Shown here: positions 20,813 to 27,634 of the stretch, one piece after another
Numbering within the stretch: the first letter of the stretch is position 1
Layout of the letters: every line of letters begins with the position of its first letter
From: Sphingopyxis lindanitolerans
GTDB lineage: Bacteria > Pseudomonadota > Alphaproteobacteria > Sphingomonadales > Sphingomonadaceae
Assembly (NCBI RefSeq): GCF_002993885.1
Contig: NZ_CM009578.1
Span: 2,874,009-2,938,008 of the forward strand
Direction: 5' to 3'
Length of the DNA: 64,000 nt
Made by a program: the position numbers and the translations under genes
Notes under the pieces: model-generated
What the model was told of the DNA's origin: nothing
The model's database searches: none
The model's input: the letters and a program-made list of their open reading frames with translations, nothing else

Positions 20813-20933
20813 GTCTTTACTCCCAATGCCTGTCGCCCTGGCGCCAGATGGTGACGCTTTGACGACAGCGATGTGTGGAGGGAGATGGATGGCCCCATTT
20901 TCGCGCCTGCCCGCCAGCGCGGGGATTCCAGAC

Positions 20934-20974
20934 AAGAAAAAAGGGAGTCCGGGGGTGACCCGTCTCCCTCTTTT
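20934..20974 (-). terminator. Terminator of the rplU-rpmA operon
   Basis: On the minus strand a stem built from GGGAG/CTCCC with an inner GGGT/ACCC pairing is followed by TTTTTTCTT. The plus strand also ends in CTTTT, so it may work in both directions. It lies about 80 bases past the rpmA stop. Confidence 0.7.
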
Positions 20975-21049
20975 CGAACTTTGTTTCCGCGTCGGCGGAA
21001 AGGACCGTTCCGGGTCATCCCTTGATGGGCGACCCGTACAAGGTCGCCT

Positions 21050-21319
21050 TTATTCGGCGGCTTCCGCCATGGCATCGACCGACACATATTTGCGGCCGAG
21101 CTTGCCATCATGGAATCGGACGTGGCCGTCGGTGGTGGCGAACAGCGTGTGGTCCTTGCCCATGCCGACGTTGACGCCCGGATAGACTTTGGTGCCGCGC
21201 TGGCGCACGATGATGTTGCCGCCGATCACTTCCTGACCGCCGAACTTTTTCACGCCAAGGCGCTTGGCTTGCGAGTCGCGACCGTTGCGCGACGAACCGC
21301 CTGCTTTCTTATGTGCCAT
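21050..21319 (-). CDS. rpmA: 50S ribosomal protein L27
   Basis: An 89-residue L27 beginning [20 protein letters not shown], the conserved N-terminus that reaches the peptidyl-transferase centre, followed by [10 protein letters not shown] and GKDHTLFA. It lies 48 bases downstream of rplU, the near-universal L21-L27 pair. Confidence 0.98.
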   Translation of the reverse strand: MAHKKAGGSSRNGRDSQAKRLGVKKFGGQEVIGGNIIVRQRGTKVYPGVNVGMGKDHTLFATTDGHVRFHDGKLGRKYVSVDAMAEAAE

Positions 21320-21367
21320 GACCTAAACTCCTTACTTCGTTCCGGGGGCCGAGCCGCGTTGCCGCGC

Positions 21368-21859
21368 TCAGGCTTCCTTCTTGGGGGCCGCCTTCTTGGC
21401 GGCGGGCTTCTTTTCGGCGGTTTCAGCCTTGGGGGCTTCGGCCTTGGGCGCGGCGGCCTTTTTCGGCGCAGCAGCCTTCTTCTCGGCGACCGGAGCGGCA
21501 GCGGCTTCTTCGGCCTTCGGGGCCGGAGCGGCGGCTTCCTTCTTCGGCGCGGCCTTCTTGGCGTCGCCGACGGCAAGGATGCGCAGCAGCGTCAGCGACT
21601 GGCGGTGACCGTTGCGGCGGCGATAATTGTGCCGACGGCGCTTCTTGAAGACGATGACCTTTTCGCCGCGGGTCTGGGCGATGATCTCGGCCGAAACGGC
21701 CAGACCCTTCGCATCCTTCACCTCGCCGCCGTCGCCGGCCAGCAGGACGTCGCCCAGCGACACGGTGTCGCCGGCCTCACCCTCGATCTTCTCGACGGCG
21801 ATCTTGTCTCCGGCGGCAACGCGATACTGCTTTCCGCCCGTGCGCACGATTGCGAACAT
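21368..21859 (-). CDS. rplU: 50S ribosomal protein L21 with Lys/Ala-rich C-terminal tail
   Basis: A 163-residue L21. Residues 1-103 are the normal fold ([18 protein letters not shown], then [23 protein letters not shown] basic segment, quoted here as [17 protein letters not shown]). Residues about 104-163 form a low-complexity extension of [13 protein letters not shown] and KKAAPKKEA repeats, rich in Lys and Ala. E. coli L21 is 103 residues, so the tail adds roughly half again. Such tails occur in alphaproteobacterial L21 and resemble histone-like Lys/Ala/Pro repeats. It is first in rplU-rpmA. Confidence 0.96.
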   Translation of the reverse strand: MFAIVRTGGKQYRVAAGDKIAVEKIEGEAGDTVSLGDVLLAGDGGEVKDAKGLAVSAEIIAQTRGEKVIVFKKRRRHNYRRRNGHRQSLTLLRILAVGDAKKAAPKKEAAAPAPKAEEAAAAPVAEKKAAAPKKAAAPKAEAPKAETAEKKPAAKKAAPKKEA

Positions 21860-22184
21860 GGTCTTCCATCCAATCAGAAACTAGAACACCCGCGCTGCCG
21901 GTCACCCGCCAAAGCAGGCGAATTTTCCGGCAAGCGGGAAAGACCGCGCCACTAGCGTTCCGTGCGCACGCTGTCAACCGCATCTTTCCGTGCTTTTTGC
22001 TGCTTTTTTACGCTTTGGCGAGAATCGGCTCCAGCCTGCGGTCCCGCCCCGCCTCGCCTTTCGGGATCGATGATCGGGAGCGCGAGGCAGCGCGGCGAGG
22101 CGGTGGCGGCCTCCGGCGCGCGCCGGAGGTGAATGGCACCGATTCGGCACTTGCTGCAAGGCGTGCGGCCCCATATCAGGAGCC
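21860..22184. other. Intergenic region with divergent promoters, no gene seen
   Basis: This 325-bp region lies between rplU (minus) and a lipoprotein gene (plus). It holds a perfect 18-bp palindrome, CTCCGGCGCGCGCCGGAG, at about 22112-22129 and T-rich DNA near 22000 that suits the rplU promoter. No convincing small reading frame or RNA was recognised. Confidence 0.5.
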
Positions 22185-22703
22185 ATGTTGAAGCGCGCCC
22201 CTCTTTTCCTGTCCGCCGTCATCGCCCTTTCGCTGTCCGCCTGCGCGGGGGGTGTCGGCGGCGCAGCGGCGCCATCGCTCGCCCACCGGCCGGTCGAGGG
22301 ACGATTCAACGTCGCGCCGCCCACGGTCGTCGTCACGCCGCCGGGGCCGCTGCCCGCCGACCTTGTCGGGCGTCTCGCGCGCTGGGAATCGGATGCCGCC
22401 GCCGCGCAGCAGGCCTTCGCCGCCGCGCGCGGCGGCACCGCGGCGCTTGTCGCCGCCGCCGCCGGTGCGCCGGTCGCCAGCGAACGCTGGGTCGTCGCGC
22501 AGCAGGCGATCTCGCGCCTGATCGCGGCGCGTGCGCCACTGACCGGGGCGCTCGCCGATATCGACCGTCTCTACCTCGACCGCAGCATCGACGCGGTGGT
22601 CGACGGGCTTCCCGACATCTACGCGCTGCGCGACCGGCTCGCCGATACGGCATCGACGCAGGACGCGGTCATCGAGGCATTGAGTCGGCAATTGCCGGAA
22701 TGA
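22185..22703 (+). CDS. Hypothetical lipoprotein
   Basis: A 172-residue protein with a lipoprotein signal; LSLSAC places the acylated Cys at residue 20. The rest is mostly alpha-helical and Ala-rich, with a helix pair around WESDAAAAQQAFAAARGG and ERWVVAQQAISRLIAARAPL. This gives the appearance of a small helical bundle. No known family is recognised. It converges on pspF, and whether it belongs to the envelope-stress response cannot be inferred from position alone. Confidence 0.6.
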   Translation: MLKRAPLFLSAVIALSLSACAGGVGGAAAPSLAHRPVEGRFNVAPPTVVVTPPGPLPADLVGRLARWESDAAAAQQAFAAARGGTAALVAAAAGAPVASERWVVAQQAISRLIAARAPLTGALADIDRLYLDRSIDAVVDGLPDIYALRDRLADTASTQDAVIEALSRQLPE

Positions 22704-22707
22704 TTCC

Positions 22708-22734
22708 CGTCGCCCCGCCTTTGCGGGAGCGACG
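22708..22734. terminator. Hairpin between convergent lipoprotein gene and pspF
   Basis: An imperfect hairpin (CGTCGCCCCGC against GCGGGAGCGACG) of the same type as 1202-1229. It lies 4 bases after one stop codon and 5 before the other. Confidence 0.45.
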
Positions 22735-22739
22735 CACCA

Positions 22740-23753
22740 TCAATTCAGCCCATGTTTCTTCAGCGCGTGGCGAATCTGGTCATAGCTCAGCCCCAGCGCC
22801 TCGGCGGCGATCTTCTGGTTGTAGCGGCAGCGCGCCATCGTGTCGGCGAGGATCTGTTTTTCATAGCCGTCGACCGCGGCGCGCAGGTCGCTGACTGCGC
22901 CCGACGGCGGCGCGACCGGGACGGTTTCGGTCATCGCGGCGGGCTCGACGGGCGCAGCGGGTTTGCTACCTGCCGGCTGCCACGGGCTTGCGAAGGGGTC
23001 GAAGGTCAACGCATCGACCGGCCGCTCGGGATCGGCCCAGCGATAGATGGCGCGCTCGATGACGTTGCGCAGTTCGCGGACATTCCCCGGCCAGTCGTGC
23101 CCCTCCATCGCCGCGAGCGCGCGCGGGCCGAAGCCCGGCCACTCATCCCAGCCGAGCACTGCCGCCATGCGCTGCCCGAAATAGGTGGCGAGCACCTCGA
23201 TGTCGCCTTCGCGCGCGCGCAAGGGGGGGAGGGTGATGACCTCGAACGACAGCCGGTCGAGCAGGTCGGCGCGAAAGCGGTTCTGTGCGACCAGCGCGGG
23301 CAGATGCTCGTTGGTCGCGGCGACGATGCGGACGTCGACGCGCACCGGGCGCGAGGCGCCGACGCGCGTGATCTCGCCATATTCGACCGCGCGCAGCAGC
23401 CGCTCCTGCGCGCCCGATGACATCGTCGCCAACTCGTCGAGGAACAAAGTGCCGCCGTCGGCCTCCTCGAAGCGGCCGGCGCGGCTGCGCGTCGCGCCGG
23501 TGAAGGCGCCCGCCTCGTGCCCGAACAATTCGGCCTCGATCAGCGTTTCGGGCATCGCGGCGCAGTTCAGGATGACATAGGGCTTGTCCCAGCGCGCCGA
23601 CAGGCGATGGAGGCGTTCGGCGATCAACTCCTTGCCGGTGCCGCGCTCGCCGATGACGAGGACCGGTCGATCGAGCGTCGCCGCCTGGCTCGCGCGCTCG
23701 ACCGCGTCCTGAAAGGTCGCCGACTGGCCGATGAACTGCGTTTCGCGCTCCAT
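22740..23753 (-). CDS. pspF: Sigma54-dependent activator PspF
   Basis: A 337-residue enhancer-binding protein with no receiver domain, as in PspF. The AAA+ domain spans about residues 5-240, with Walker A GERGTGKE, sigma54-contact loop GAFTGA (ELFGHEAGAFTGATRSRAGR, shown as landmark GAFTGATRSR), Walker B TLFLDEL and arginine-finger region NRFRADLLDRLSF. A Fis-type HTH closes the protein (NQKIAAEALGLSYDQIRHAL). The ATG at 23753 is preferred over a TTG six bases earlier. It is divergent from the psp operon, which it should activate unless held by PspA. Confidence 0.92.
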   Translation of the reverse strand: MERETQFIGQSATFQDAVERASQAATLDRPVLVIGERGTGKELIAERLHRLSARWDKPYVILNCAAMPETLIEAELFGHEAGAFTGATRSRAGRFEEADGGTLFLDELATMSSGAQERLLRAVEYGEITRVGASRPVRVDVRIVAATNEHLPALVAQNRFRADLLDRLSFEVITLPPLRAREGDIEVLATYFGQRMAAVLGWDEWPGFGPRALAAMEGHDWPGNVRELRNVIERAIYRWADPERPVDALTFDPFASPWQPAGSKPAAPVEPAAMTETVPVAPPSGAVSDLRAAVDGYEKQILADTMARCRYNQKIAAEALGLSYDQIRHALKKHGLN

Positions 23754-23781
23754 TCCCAATTATTGGCAAAATTTCCCGCTG

Positions 23782-23796
23782 ATTGGCAAGCCAAAT
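23782..23796. promoter_or_regulatory. Candidate PspF upstream activating site
   Basis: ATTGGCAAGCCAAAT is a near-perfect palindrome about 58-72 bp upstream of the -24 element. A second TTGGCAAAAT copy lies about 20 bp further up. Placement between pspF and the sigma54 promoter fits an enhancer that would also autoregulate pspF. Confidence 0.45.
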
Positions 23797-23852
23797 CGGC
23801 GCAAAATTGCATTTGCGTGTGAAGTTACGCGCTTTTCCGCCGCTTTCAGCAA

Positions 23853-23869
23853 TTGGCACGCTTCCTGCA
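23853..23869 (+). promoter_or_regulatory. Sigma54 (-24/-12) promoter of the psp operon
   Basis: TTGGCACGCTTCCTGCA carries GG at 23855-23856 and GC at 23867-23868, separated by exactly 10 bases, matching TGGCACG-N4-TTGCA closely. Transcription should begin near 23880, about 50 bases before the first small gene. Confidence 0.82.
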
Positions 23870-23929
23870 AAGTATCCAACGAGCCGGTGCAAAGCGCGCC
23901 GGTGCAGCGAAAAACAGGAAGGTTGATCC

Positions 23930-24070
23930 ATGAAGACGCATTTTGCCCAGGCCGCCACTTTCGCGCTCAGCGCGCTTGGAGCGCTGGCCATCGTCGTCGG
24001 CGTGATCGACCAGCCGAAGCTCGGTTACGATGCCGCTGCAGTTACCCCGGCGGTCAGCCAATTGGTCTGA
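23930..24070 (+). CDS. 46-residue membrane peptide, first gene of psp operon
   Basis: A short frame of 46 codons plus TGA, starting ATG 23930 with a strong AGGAAGG 6 bases upstream. The protein has one hydrophobic helix (about residues 8-25, FALSALGALAIVVGVI) and a short Ala/Val-rich tail, YDAAAVTPAVSQLV. It lies between the sigma54 promoter and pspA, so it should be induced with them. No family is recognised. It could be a small inner-membrane peptide or a leader whose translation affects the hairpins just downstream. Confidence 0.6.
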   Translation: MKTHFAQAATFALSALGALAIVVGVIDQPKLGYDAAAVTPAVSQLV

Positions 24071-24120
24071 CCGGCACGCTGGTGCCGGGGCACTCTCCCC
24101 CCTTGCCCCGCCCCGGCACC
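24071..24120 (+). promoter_or_regulatory. Two mutually exclusive hairpins before pspA
   Basis: CCGGCAC (24071-24077) can pair with GTGCCGG (24082-24088), right after the stop codon of the small gene. Alternatively GGTGCCGGGG (24081-24090) pairs perfectly with CCCCGGCACC (24111-24120), a 10-bp stem followed by AGCATTTTC. The two folds share bases, so only one can form. This looks like an attenuator or a processing/stability element. Confidence 0.5.
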
Positions 24121-24159
24121 AGCATTTTCAGGACCGAAGTTTTCGACAGGAGTTTTCAA

Positions 24160-24822
24160 ATGGGTATTTTCTCTCGCACCCGCGACATCATCGCCGCCAA
24201 CGTCACCGACTTGCTCGACCGTGCGGAAGATCCCGAAAAGATGATCCGCCAGATCATCTTCGAAATGAACGAGACGCTCGTCGAAGTCCGCGCCTCCGCC
24301 GCGCGCACGATCGCGGACCAGAAGGAAATGCGCCGCCACATCGCCAAGCTCGAAAGCCTGCAGGACAGCTGGAAGGAAAAGGCCGAACTCGCGCTGTCGA
24401 AGGACCGCGAAGACCTCGCCACCGCCGCGCTCGTCGAAAAGCAGAAGGCCGGCGACATGGCCGAAAAGCTGAAGGCCGAGATCGCCGTCCTCGACGACGC
24501 GCTCAAGGGCTATGAGAATGACATCGCCAAGCTGCAGAAGAAGCTCAGCGAAGCCCGCGCGCGCCAGTCGAGCGTCGTCAACCGCCTCGAGAGCGCCGAA
24601 AATCGCTACAAGCTGCGCGAGATGACCAACGGCGACCGCGTCGAGGATGCTTTCTCGCGTTTCGAAATCCTCGAACGCCGCGTCGACGAAGCCGAAGGCC
24701 GCGCCGATGCGCTGGGCCTCGGCTACAAAAAGTCGCTCGACGAGGAAATCGCCGAGCTGCAGTCCGCCGACAAGGTCGCCGACGAACTCGCCGCGCTGAA
24801 AGCTGCGCAGGCCAAGAAGTAA
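24160..24822 (+). CDS. pspA: Phage shock protein A
   Basis: A 220-residue PspA/IM30 (ESCRT-III-like) protein. It has an N-terminal amphipathic helix (MGIFSRTRDIIAANVTDLL) for membrane binding, then long coiled coils through residue 200, with the family segment AEDPEKMIRQIIFEMNETL. It protects stressed inner membrane and inhibits PspF in the resting state. The start at 24160 is preceded by ACAGGAG. It is the second gene after the sigma54 promoter, with pspB 12 bases downstream. Confidence 0.95.
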   Translation: MGIFSRTRDIIAANVTDLLDRAEDPEKMIRQIIFEMNETLVEVRASAARTIADQKEMRRHIAKLESLQDSWKEKAELALSKDREDLATAALVEKQKAGDMAEKLKAEIAVLDDALKGYENDIAKLQKKLSEARARQSSVVNRLESAENRYKLREMTNGDRVEDAFSRFEILERRVDEAEGRADALGLGYKKSLDEEIAELQSADKVADELAALKAAQAKK

Positions 24823-24834
24823 GGAGCCGGACCG

Positions 24835-25110
24835 ATGGAAGAGATCATCATCGTCCCGATCGTCATCGGCACCCTCTTCCTCGGTCTGCCCTGGCTGATC
24901 CTCCACTACATCACCAAGTGGAAACAGGCCAAGACGCTGACCGGAGAGGACGAGCAACTGCTCGACGAACTATATGATACGGCGCGCCGGCTCGAAAACC
25001 GCCTGCACACCGTCGAACGCATCATCAGCGCCGACCATCCCGATTTCCGCCCTGCGGTGCGGAGCGATGAAGACCTGGCGCAGCTCGAAAATACAAGCAG
25101 GAGGAATTGA
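24835..25110 (+). CDS. pspB: PspB-like envelope stress membrane protein
   Basis: A 91-residue protein with one N-terminal membrane helix (about residues 5-24, VPIVIGTLFLGLPWLILHYI), the short basic link KWKQAK, then a helix GEDEQLLDELYDTARRLENR ending VERIISADHPDFRP. This follows the PspB plan: membrane anchor plus a cytoplasmic leucine-zipper helix that relays stress with PspC. It starts 12 bases after pspA and ends one base before pspC. Confidence 0.88.
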   Translation: MEEIIIVPIVIGTLFLGLPWLILHYITKWKQAKTLTGEDEQLLDELYDTARRLENRLHTVERIISADHPDFRPAVRSDEDLAQLENTSRRN

Positions 25111-25111
25111 G

Positions 25112-25492
25112 ATGTCTGCCAGCCGCACCAAATTCTATCTCGACAAGCAGAACGCCAAATGGAGCGGCGTGTGCGCGGGGATCGCGGACTATAGCGGGAT
25201 CGACGTCCTCTGGGTGCGCGTCGGCGCGGTCCTCCTGACCTTGATGGGTGGCTTCCCCTGGACGCTGGTCGCTTACTGGATGGTCGCCTGGATGGGAACG
25301 CCCAAGCCTTTCGCCCTCTATGGCTCGAACGAGGAAGCCAAGTTCTGGCAGGGCGTGCGCTCGAATCCCAGCGCCTCGACCCGCGACATTCGCTCGCGCT
25401 TTCGCGACATCGACCGCCGGCTCGCCGACATCGAACAATATTATACCAGCCACAACCGCCGCCTCGCCGACGAGATCGACGCGCTGCGCTGA
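25112..25492 (+). CDS. pspC: Envelope stress protein PspC
   Basis: A 126-residue PspC-domain protein. The family pattern is KFYLDKQNAKWSGVCAGIAD (N-terminus), then YSGIDVLWVRVGAVLLTL and a membrane helix through about residue 62 (WTLVAYWMVAWM). The C-terminal third is helical and ends RRLADEIDALR, which closely resembles the C-termini of the small proteins encoded downstream. The start at 25112 is set by an excellent AGGAGG. It should sense membrane stress with PspB and release PspF from PspA. Confidence 0.9.
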   Translation: MSASRTKFYLDKQNAKWSGVCAGIADYSGIDVLWVRVGAVLLTLMGGFPWTLVAYWMVAWMGTPKPFALYGSNEEAKFWQGVRSNPSASTRDIRSRFRDIDRRLADIEQYYTSHNRRLADEIDALR

Positions 25493-25539
25493 TCGGGCCG
25501 GTGATCGGACGCGCGGAAACGCAACAGGGAGAAGAGACC

Positions 25540-25839
25540 ATGAATTTCGGAGGCCCCCTTTTTGTCCTGACCATCGTCGCGCTGTCGATCGGCGGCTGGA
25601 TGTTCACAACCTGGATTCGCGCCAAGCACGGCTATCCGGTCGAGAATGAATGGGGCGGCACGGTTCATCGAACCGACCCCGACGCTGATCGAAAAATTGC
25701 GCTGCTGACCGACGACAACGCCAAACTCGCGGGCCAGATCGGCCGACTGGAAGAGCGCATCGCGGTGCTCGAACGCATCGCGACCGAAGAAGGCGGGCGA
25801 GCCGCACAGCTCGCCGACCAGATCGACCGCCTGCGCTGA
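25540..25839 (+). CDS. PspB-like small membrane coiled-coil protein 1
   Basis: A 99-residue protein: membrane helix at about residues 6-25, then FTTWIRAKHGYP (22-33), a short polar linker and a coiled coil at 50-99. The core LEERIAVLERIAT (70-82) and the ending LADQIDRLR recur in the next genes. The plan (one TM plus a cytoplasmic zipper) equals PspB. The start at 25540 has AGGGAG about 10 bases upstream. No named family; I infer a paralogue of the PspB-type adaptor, co-transcribed with pspABC (47-base gap after pspC). Confidence 0.72.
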   Translation: MNFGGPLFVLTIVALSIGGWMFTTWIRAKHGYPVENEWGGTVHRTDPDADRKIALLTDDNAKLAGQIGRLEERIAVLERIATEEGGRAAQLADQIDRLR

Positions 25840-25852
25840 TAAGGAAAAGATC

Positions 25853-26170
25853 ATGAACCTCGATATTCTGACCACCATCGCTCCCGTCATCGCCATCATC
25901 GGCGTGGCCGGGGTCGTCGGCTGGGTCTTCACTACCTGGCTGCGGATCAAGAACGGTTATCCGCTCGACGGCGCCTGGGGGCAGGCGGTCTATCCCAAGA
26001 CCAGCGACGAAACGGTGGAGCGCGTCAAGCTGATAAGCCAGGAAAATGCCCAGCTGCGCGCCGAACTCGGCTCGGTCAAGGATCGCCTCGCGGTGATCGA
26101 GCGTATCGTCACCGACGACAGCAACCGGCTGAGCCACGAGATCGAGGCGCTGCGGCGCCCGGCGAACTGA
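25853..26170 (+). CDS. PspB-like small membrane coiled-coil protein 2
   Basis: A 105-residue protein. A membrane helix at about residues 6-28 is followed by FTTWLRIKNGYP (26-37), which differs from protein 1 by three residues. An aromatic/Pro linker (WGQAVYPKT) leads to a coiled coil at 55-102 containing KDRLAVIERIVT and ending LSHEIEALR. Together with the gene before it, it looks like the most recent duplication in the set. The gap between them is 13 bases and the RBS is AAGGAAAAG. Confidence 0.72.
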   Translation: MNLDILTTIAPVIAIIGVAGVVGWVFTTWLRIKNGYPLDGAWGQAVYPKTSDETVERVKLISQENAQLRAELGSVKDRLAVIERIVTDDSNRLSHEIEALRRPAN

Positions 26171-26183
26171 GGAGGCCCGCGCC

Positions 26184-26435
26184 ATGGAAAACATGCTCTA
26201 CGCGCTGATCCCGCTCGCTCCGTTCATCGTCGCCGGCCTCTGGATCTGGACCCGCCATCAGCGCAAGATGCTCGACAAGCAGTCGGAGATGACCGCCGAA
26301 AAGGCCGCGCAATATGCGGCGCACACCGAACGGCTGGAGGAACGCGTCCGCGTCCTCGAACGCATCGCCACCGACCGCGGCGTCGACCTGGCCGACGAAA
26401 TCGAAAAGCTGCGCGATACGCCGCCGCTCAACTGA
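26184..26435 (+). CDS. PspB-like small membrane coiled-coil protein 3
   Basis: An 83-residue protein with a membrane helix at about residues 4-22 (LYALIPLAPFIVAGLWIW), the basic stop-transfer TRHQRKML, and a coiled coil from about 35 to 77. The shared core is LEERVRVLERIAT (51-63), ending LADEIEKLR. Of the set it is closest in size and shape to classical PspB. It lies 13 bases after gene 2, with GAGGAGG as RBS. Confidence 0.72.
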   Translation: MENMLYALIPLAPFIVAGLWIWTRHQRKMLDKQSEMTAEKAAQYAAHTERLEERVRVLERIATDRGVDLADEIEKLRDTPPLN

Positions 26436-26469
26436 ACAACGGCAAGACAGACCGAAAGGATACCTCCCC

Positions 26470-26739
26470 ATGAACCCATTTGAAATGGTCATCGGCATCG
26501 TCCTGATCGTGACGATCGGCAGCGTCGTTCGCGCCCGATATGGTGTGCGCCGGGACCCTCACGGCCGGGACTATGTCGTCAGCAGTCCTGGGGACGCCGC
26601 CGAGACCAAGGCGCTGCAGGCCGAAATCCGCGCGCTCAAGGAGCGTATCCAGGTGCTCGAACGCATCGCCACCGACAGCAACCGGGCGGCCAGCCTCGAC
26701 GAAGAGATCGAGAAGCTGCGCGACCGGTCCGTTCCCTGA
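26470..26739 (+). CDS. PspB-like small membrane coiled-coil protein 4
   Basis: An 89-residue protein: membrane helix at about residues 5-20 (EMVIGIVLIVTIGSVV), a basic/polar loop (RARYGVRRDPHGRDY) and a coiled coil at 44-85 with LKERIQVLERIAT (56-68), ending LDEEIEKLR. The core is identical at most positions to proteins 1 and 3. The start ATG at 26470 follows AAAGGATACC. The spacing after gene 3 is 34 bases. Confidence 0.7.
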   Translation: MNPFEMVIGIVLIVTIGSVVRARYGVRRDPHGRDYVVSSPGDAAETKALQAEIRALKERIQVLERIATDSNRAASLDEEIEKLRDRSVP

Positions 26740-26765
26740 GACCCTGACGAAGAAGGAGCCGATTC

Positions 26766-27020
26766 ATGGGCACCATGACGTCTGACCTCGCTACCGACCT
26801 GATCATGGCCGCGGTCGCGCTGAGCGCGCTGGCCATCATCAGCCTTGTGGCGCTGCGTGGCTGGCGCGACTGGATCCAGCTCAAGCGCGAGGAGCTGGCC
26901 GCCGGCCATGGCGCCGCGCAGGATCCCACCGTGCCGCACGCCGGATCGCGGATCGAGATCGCCGACCTCAAGGAACGGCTGCGCAAGCTGGAAGCCATCG
27001 CGGCCGGGGTCGATCTCTGA
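26766..27020 (+). CDS. PspB-like small membrane protein 5 (diverged)
   Basis: An 84-residue protein. The membrane helix lies deeper (about residues 11-31, DLIMAAVALSALAIISLVAL), followed by a basic amphipathic stretch (RGWRDWIQLKREEL) and a short terminal coil. LKERLRKLEAIAA (68-80) corresponds to the LxERxxVxERIxT core of its neighbours but has lost the ERI triad and the following helix. It is the last gene of the run, with AAGGAG before the start and a GC hairpin after the stop. Confidence 0.65.
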   Translation: MGTMTSDLATDLIMAAVALSALAIISLVALRGWRDWIQLKREELAAGHGAAQDPTVPHAGSRIEIADLKERLRKLEAIAAGVDL

Positions 27021-27050
27021 CGTAGGTCTTGATCCCGGCCGACCAACCCG

Positions 27051-27070
27051 CCGGGGCGAAAATGCCCCGG
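27051..27070. terminator. Hairpin closing the psp operon
   Basis: CCGGGGC and GCCCCGG enclose the loop GAAAAT, 30 bases after the last psp-linked stop and 11 bases before the end of the convergent gene. There is no T-run, so its strength as a terminator is uncertain. Confidence 0.5.
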
Positions 27071-27081
27071 CCGATCAGCGG

Positions 27082-27408
27082 TCAGCCCTTGCAGGCCTGC
27101 TTGGTCTTGTTGCCCGCCAGCGAGCAATCATAGGTCACCGTCTTGCCATTGCTCAGCCTGGCCTTGACCATGCGGCCGCCCGACCGGGTGGTCGAGGCAC
27201 GCGCCGGCGTCGCCGCCAATTTGGCCCTGGTCGCGGGCTTCGCCTGGCTATGCGCTGCGGGCTTGGCCGTGAGTTTGGTTGTGGGCTTCGCCGCAGGCTT
27301 GACGGCGGACTTGGTGGTGGTTGTGGTCGGCGATGATGCGAAAACCGGGGCGGTGATCATCATGGTCGATGCAAGACCAAGGCCGACGAGGGTACGAAAG
27401 CGTGCCAT
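27082..27408 (-). CDS. Exported Lys/Ala/Thr-rich small protein
   Basis: A 108-residue protein with a signal peptide (MARFRTLVGLGLASTMM, cleaved near VFA). A low-complexity region of TTTTTK and KPAAKP-type repeats spans about residues 27-75. The conserved-looking C-terminus, MVKARLSNGKTVTYDCSLAG, ends NKTKQACKG with two cysteines that could form a disulfide. The ATG at 27408 is chosen because GGAG lies 8 bases upstream; a GTG 9 bases earlier overlaps that GGAG. Function unknown. Confidence 0.6.
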   Translation of the reverse strand: MARFRTLVGLGLASTMMITAPVFASSPTTTTTKSAVKPAAKPTTKLTAKPAAHSQAKPATRAKLAATPARASTTRSGGRMVKARLSNGKTVTYDCSLAGNKTKQACKG

Positions 27409-27634
27409 ATTCTTCACTCCAAAGGTCCGAATCCGGACATGATCGATCGTCCTGGCGAAACCGGAAGAATGTCACACCGCGAACAGCCTCTCTTTGCACC
27501 TCGCCGCCCGGCCGGGGCGTGGCGGAGCCGTGACAATGTCGTAATGCGCGCGCCGCGTCAGGCGCGCCAAGGCGGTCGTGGGCGCCGCCGCCGGGGTCTT
27601 TCAACTTGGCGCCAAACATGCGAGGGGCGCAGCT

